From NCBI GenBank assembly GCA_026545765.1, contig CM048839.1, forward strand, positions 20,026,566 to 20,090,565: a stretch of 64,000 bases of DNA, in the 5' to 3' direction. This document shows, one piece after another, positions 62,360 through 64,000 of the stretch. Under the pieces are notes generated by a model. It searched no databases, was not told the DNA's origin, and worked only from the letters and a program-made list of their open reading frames with translations. Position 1 is the first letter of the stretch. Each line of letters begins with the position of its first letter. The DNA comes from Plantago major (taxonomy: Eukaryota > Streptophyta > Magnoliopsida > Lamiales > Plantaginaceae). A program made the translations under genes and the position numbers.

Positions 62360-62450
62360 CACTCTCTCCGTTCCATTAAAAGCTTCCTAGTTTTCCTTAT
62401 TTGAAGTTCCGTTAGAAACTTCATAGGCTAAAAATGGAAAGTTTTCAACA
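62360..62450 (+). repeat. Truncated MITE end (copy 2)
   Basis: CTCTCTCCGTTCCATTAAAA followed by GCTTCCTAGTTTTCCTTATTTG, the family of 33942. A third, shorter copy begins at 63529 (CTCCATCTAGTACATTAAAA). Confidence 0.5.
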
Positions 62451-62594
62451 AACAAACATCCTTCTACTTTCAACTTATTCACTCCTTTTGCCACTCACTT
62501 AAACACACTTACACTTAAACCACACTTAATTAAATCAACTAATGGGCCACATAACTCAATAACAAACCCTAACCCAGTACACACACTTCTGAAA

Positions 62595-63020
62595 TTGATT
62601 ATTTCTTGTTTGTATGAGTATGATGTTTTAACTTGTGATTTATGAACCAATTGACAGAGAATTTACTAACTTTTGGTTCTCTTCTATTGGTGGTAGAAAC
62701 ATAAAAAAGTTGTTGAGGACATAGCCATTCCACTCCCTCCTATGGATTCTGAAATGGTATATTGAAATTTTCGATTTCTATGACTATACTAAATTTTTTG
62801 ATTTGTACGAGTATCATGAAATTATCGTAAGTAAAATTGTATTTCTGCATTCCTGAGTATGACTTTCAGAAATCGCTAAAAATTTATGATGTCTTATGTG
62901 TATGAGTATGAGGATTTCATTTTCTGATTTTTGAACCAATTGACTGAACATTTACTAATTTCTGATTTTATTTTCCTGGTTGCATACACGTAAAAAAGTT
63001 GCTACAGGCATAGGCTTTCC
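62595..63020 (+). repeat. Diverged segmental duplication
   Basis: 62600-62755 and 62875-63045 share GTATGAGTATGA, then GAACCAATTGAC, TTTACTAA, then a block coding KKV and a Pro-rich stretch (AIPLPP / GFPPLP). The pattern resembles two copies of an intron-exon junction, but no gene model could be closed. Confidence 0.5.
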
Positions 63021-63185
63021 ACCTCTGCCTGATGAATCCCCGGTGTTTTTAGGACTAAATCTTATGGAGCTTGCTTATATGGTTCATTTCCTCGCCTCTC
63101 TAAGAAGAATTGTGCCAGATGGTTTGTTGTCTGATGCTAAGGTCACTGTTAAACCCCTATATTTGAACTATAGAATGCCCTTGCA

Positions 63186-63287
63186 GGGATTTATTATGCT
63201 TATGTCGGCTGCCCTTGTCGGGCTTTATTATGCTTATGTTGGCTGCCCTTGTTGGGCTCTATTATGCTTATGTCAGCTACCCTTGTC
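63186..63287 (+). repeat. Three tandem 34-bp units
   Basis: Units at 63186-63219, 63220-63253 and 63254-63287 share TTATTATGCTTATGT and CCCTTGT with few changes; a partial fourth follows. The unit is not a multiple of three, so the open frame running through it (62980-63330) gives a different peptide from each copy, which argues against coding. Confidence 0.85.
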
Positions 63288-63330
63288 GGGTTTTTTAGTA
63301 TGGAGGTTGTCTATAACCAAGGCTATGTGA

Positions 63331-64000
63331 GTCTGTTGGTGTGTATGCTGATATGATGACATTTATATATTGAAAAAAATGATATGCAGTTAACCTCGTT
63401 TGGAATATGGCTTTTGGTTATGTTTCTATGCTATGGTTGTATACTTTTGGTTCACTAAGTGTCTGTTGATTATGAGCATTAAGTGCTGGTGACTGATCGA
63501 TGATTACTTATTTGAGATTAGCTGCTTACTCCATCTAGTACATTAAAAGCTTCCTAAATTTTTATCTTCAACTAAGAAAAACTGAGTCTTTTATGTTGAA
63601 ATGATTTTCGATTGAATATGTTGTAATGTCACCCAATTGGACTTCTATGAAACTGAACTTCAATTGTAGGAGACTTACAAAAAAATGTCCCATGTTGCAC
63701 TCAATGATGATTGAAAAATCTGAGAGTAGTCAAAATACAAAAGTCGAAAAAAATTTCATTACCTTGAGTTTACAGTTAAAACATGCATCCTTTCTTAGGA
63801 TATGTTTCATCACCATAAACATGATATACAAAATATATGCATTTGCTCATATGATTTCAAAAGCTATGATTTATAAAGAAATCAAACCAAATCAGCTTAT
63901 TCATATCCTAGTTGCTGCATGAGATCTTCAAGGCATGTTGTTTTTCCAACTGCGACCAAATAGTCAATGCATTCTCTTACCAATGTTGCATCTACCTCTA
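63331..64000. other. Unassigned right edge
   Basis: AT-rich. The open frame at 63626-63922 is 98 codons with no recognised domain. Any gene continuing to the right is out of view. Confidence 0.5.

Noticed and set aside
62980..63330. 116-codon gene at the right edge
   Set aside because: Its C-terminal third is formed by 34-bp tandem repeats read in shifting frames; no domain or splice support.

Overview
This window is nuclear DNA from a flowering plant, probably a eudicot. It is AT-rich, its genes carry GT-AG introns, and it holds plant-type gene families (R2R3-MYB, family 92 glycosyltransferase, a PQT3-like RING protein) among nested Copia, Mutator-like, hAT, PIF/Harbinger-like, Stowaway-like and Helitron sequences. 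I cannot name the species. No rRNA array, true tRNA gene, organellar DNA or bacterial feature is visible.

Layout. 1.2-2.2 kb: a three-exon R2R3-MYB gene (minus). 3.9-13.5 kb: a complete but frameshifted Copia retrotransposon (plus) with LTRs, a tRNA-Met-type primer site, polypurine tract and 5-bp target duplication. 14.1-23.4 kb: a second, related Copia element (minus) whose coding region has almost vanished and whose LTRs carry an antisense tRNA-like unit. 23.7-27.1 kb: a hAT MITE, a PIF/Harbinger-like element with a broken Myb/SANT-like gene, and a Stowaway-like MITE. 27.2-31.7 kb: a Mutator-like element with a perfect 9-bp target duplication and two convergent genes that look intact: a GRF zinc-finger membrane protein and a transposase-derived protein that lacks the catalytic core. 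31.7-43.4 kb: gene-free DNA with MITEs, two Helitron 3' ends, retroposon tails and a 5S-rRNA-derived repeat.

43.4-45.2 kb holds an intact GT92 gene (plus). 46.7-47.9 kb is a long imperfect inverted repeat and 48.3-49.2 kb a Mutator-type MITE. 49.4-58.8 kb is an 18-exon PGAP1-like GPI inositol-deacylase gene (minus), reconstructed exon by exon with consistent phases; it has a GC-AG first coding intron that is stop-free and a multiple of three. 61.2-62.2 kb is a truncated, frameshifted, intronless PQT3-like pseudogene (minus). The right edge has tandem duplications of unknown origin.

The host genes are unrelated in function: transcription control (MYB), Golgi glycan synthesis (GT92) and ER remodelling of GPI anchors (PGAP1). 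The most unusual material is in the mobile DNA: the catalytic-core-less Mutator-like element with its partner gene, and the Copia LTRs with embedded tRNA-like units. All family assignments come from reading motifs by eye; no database search was possible.
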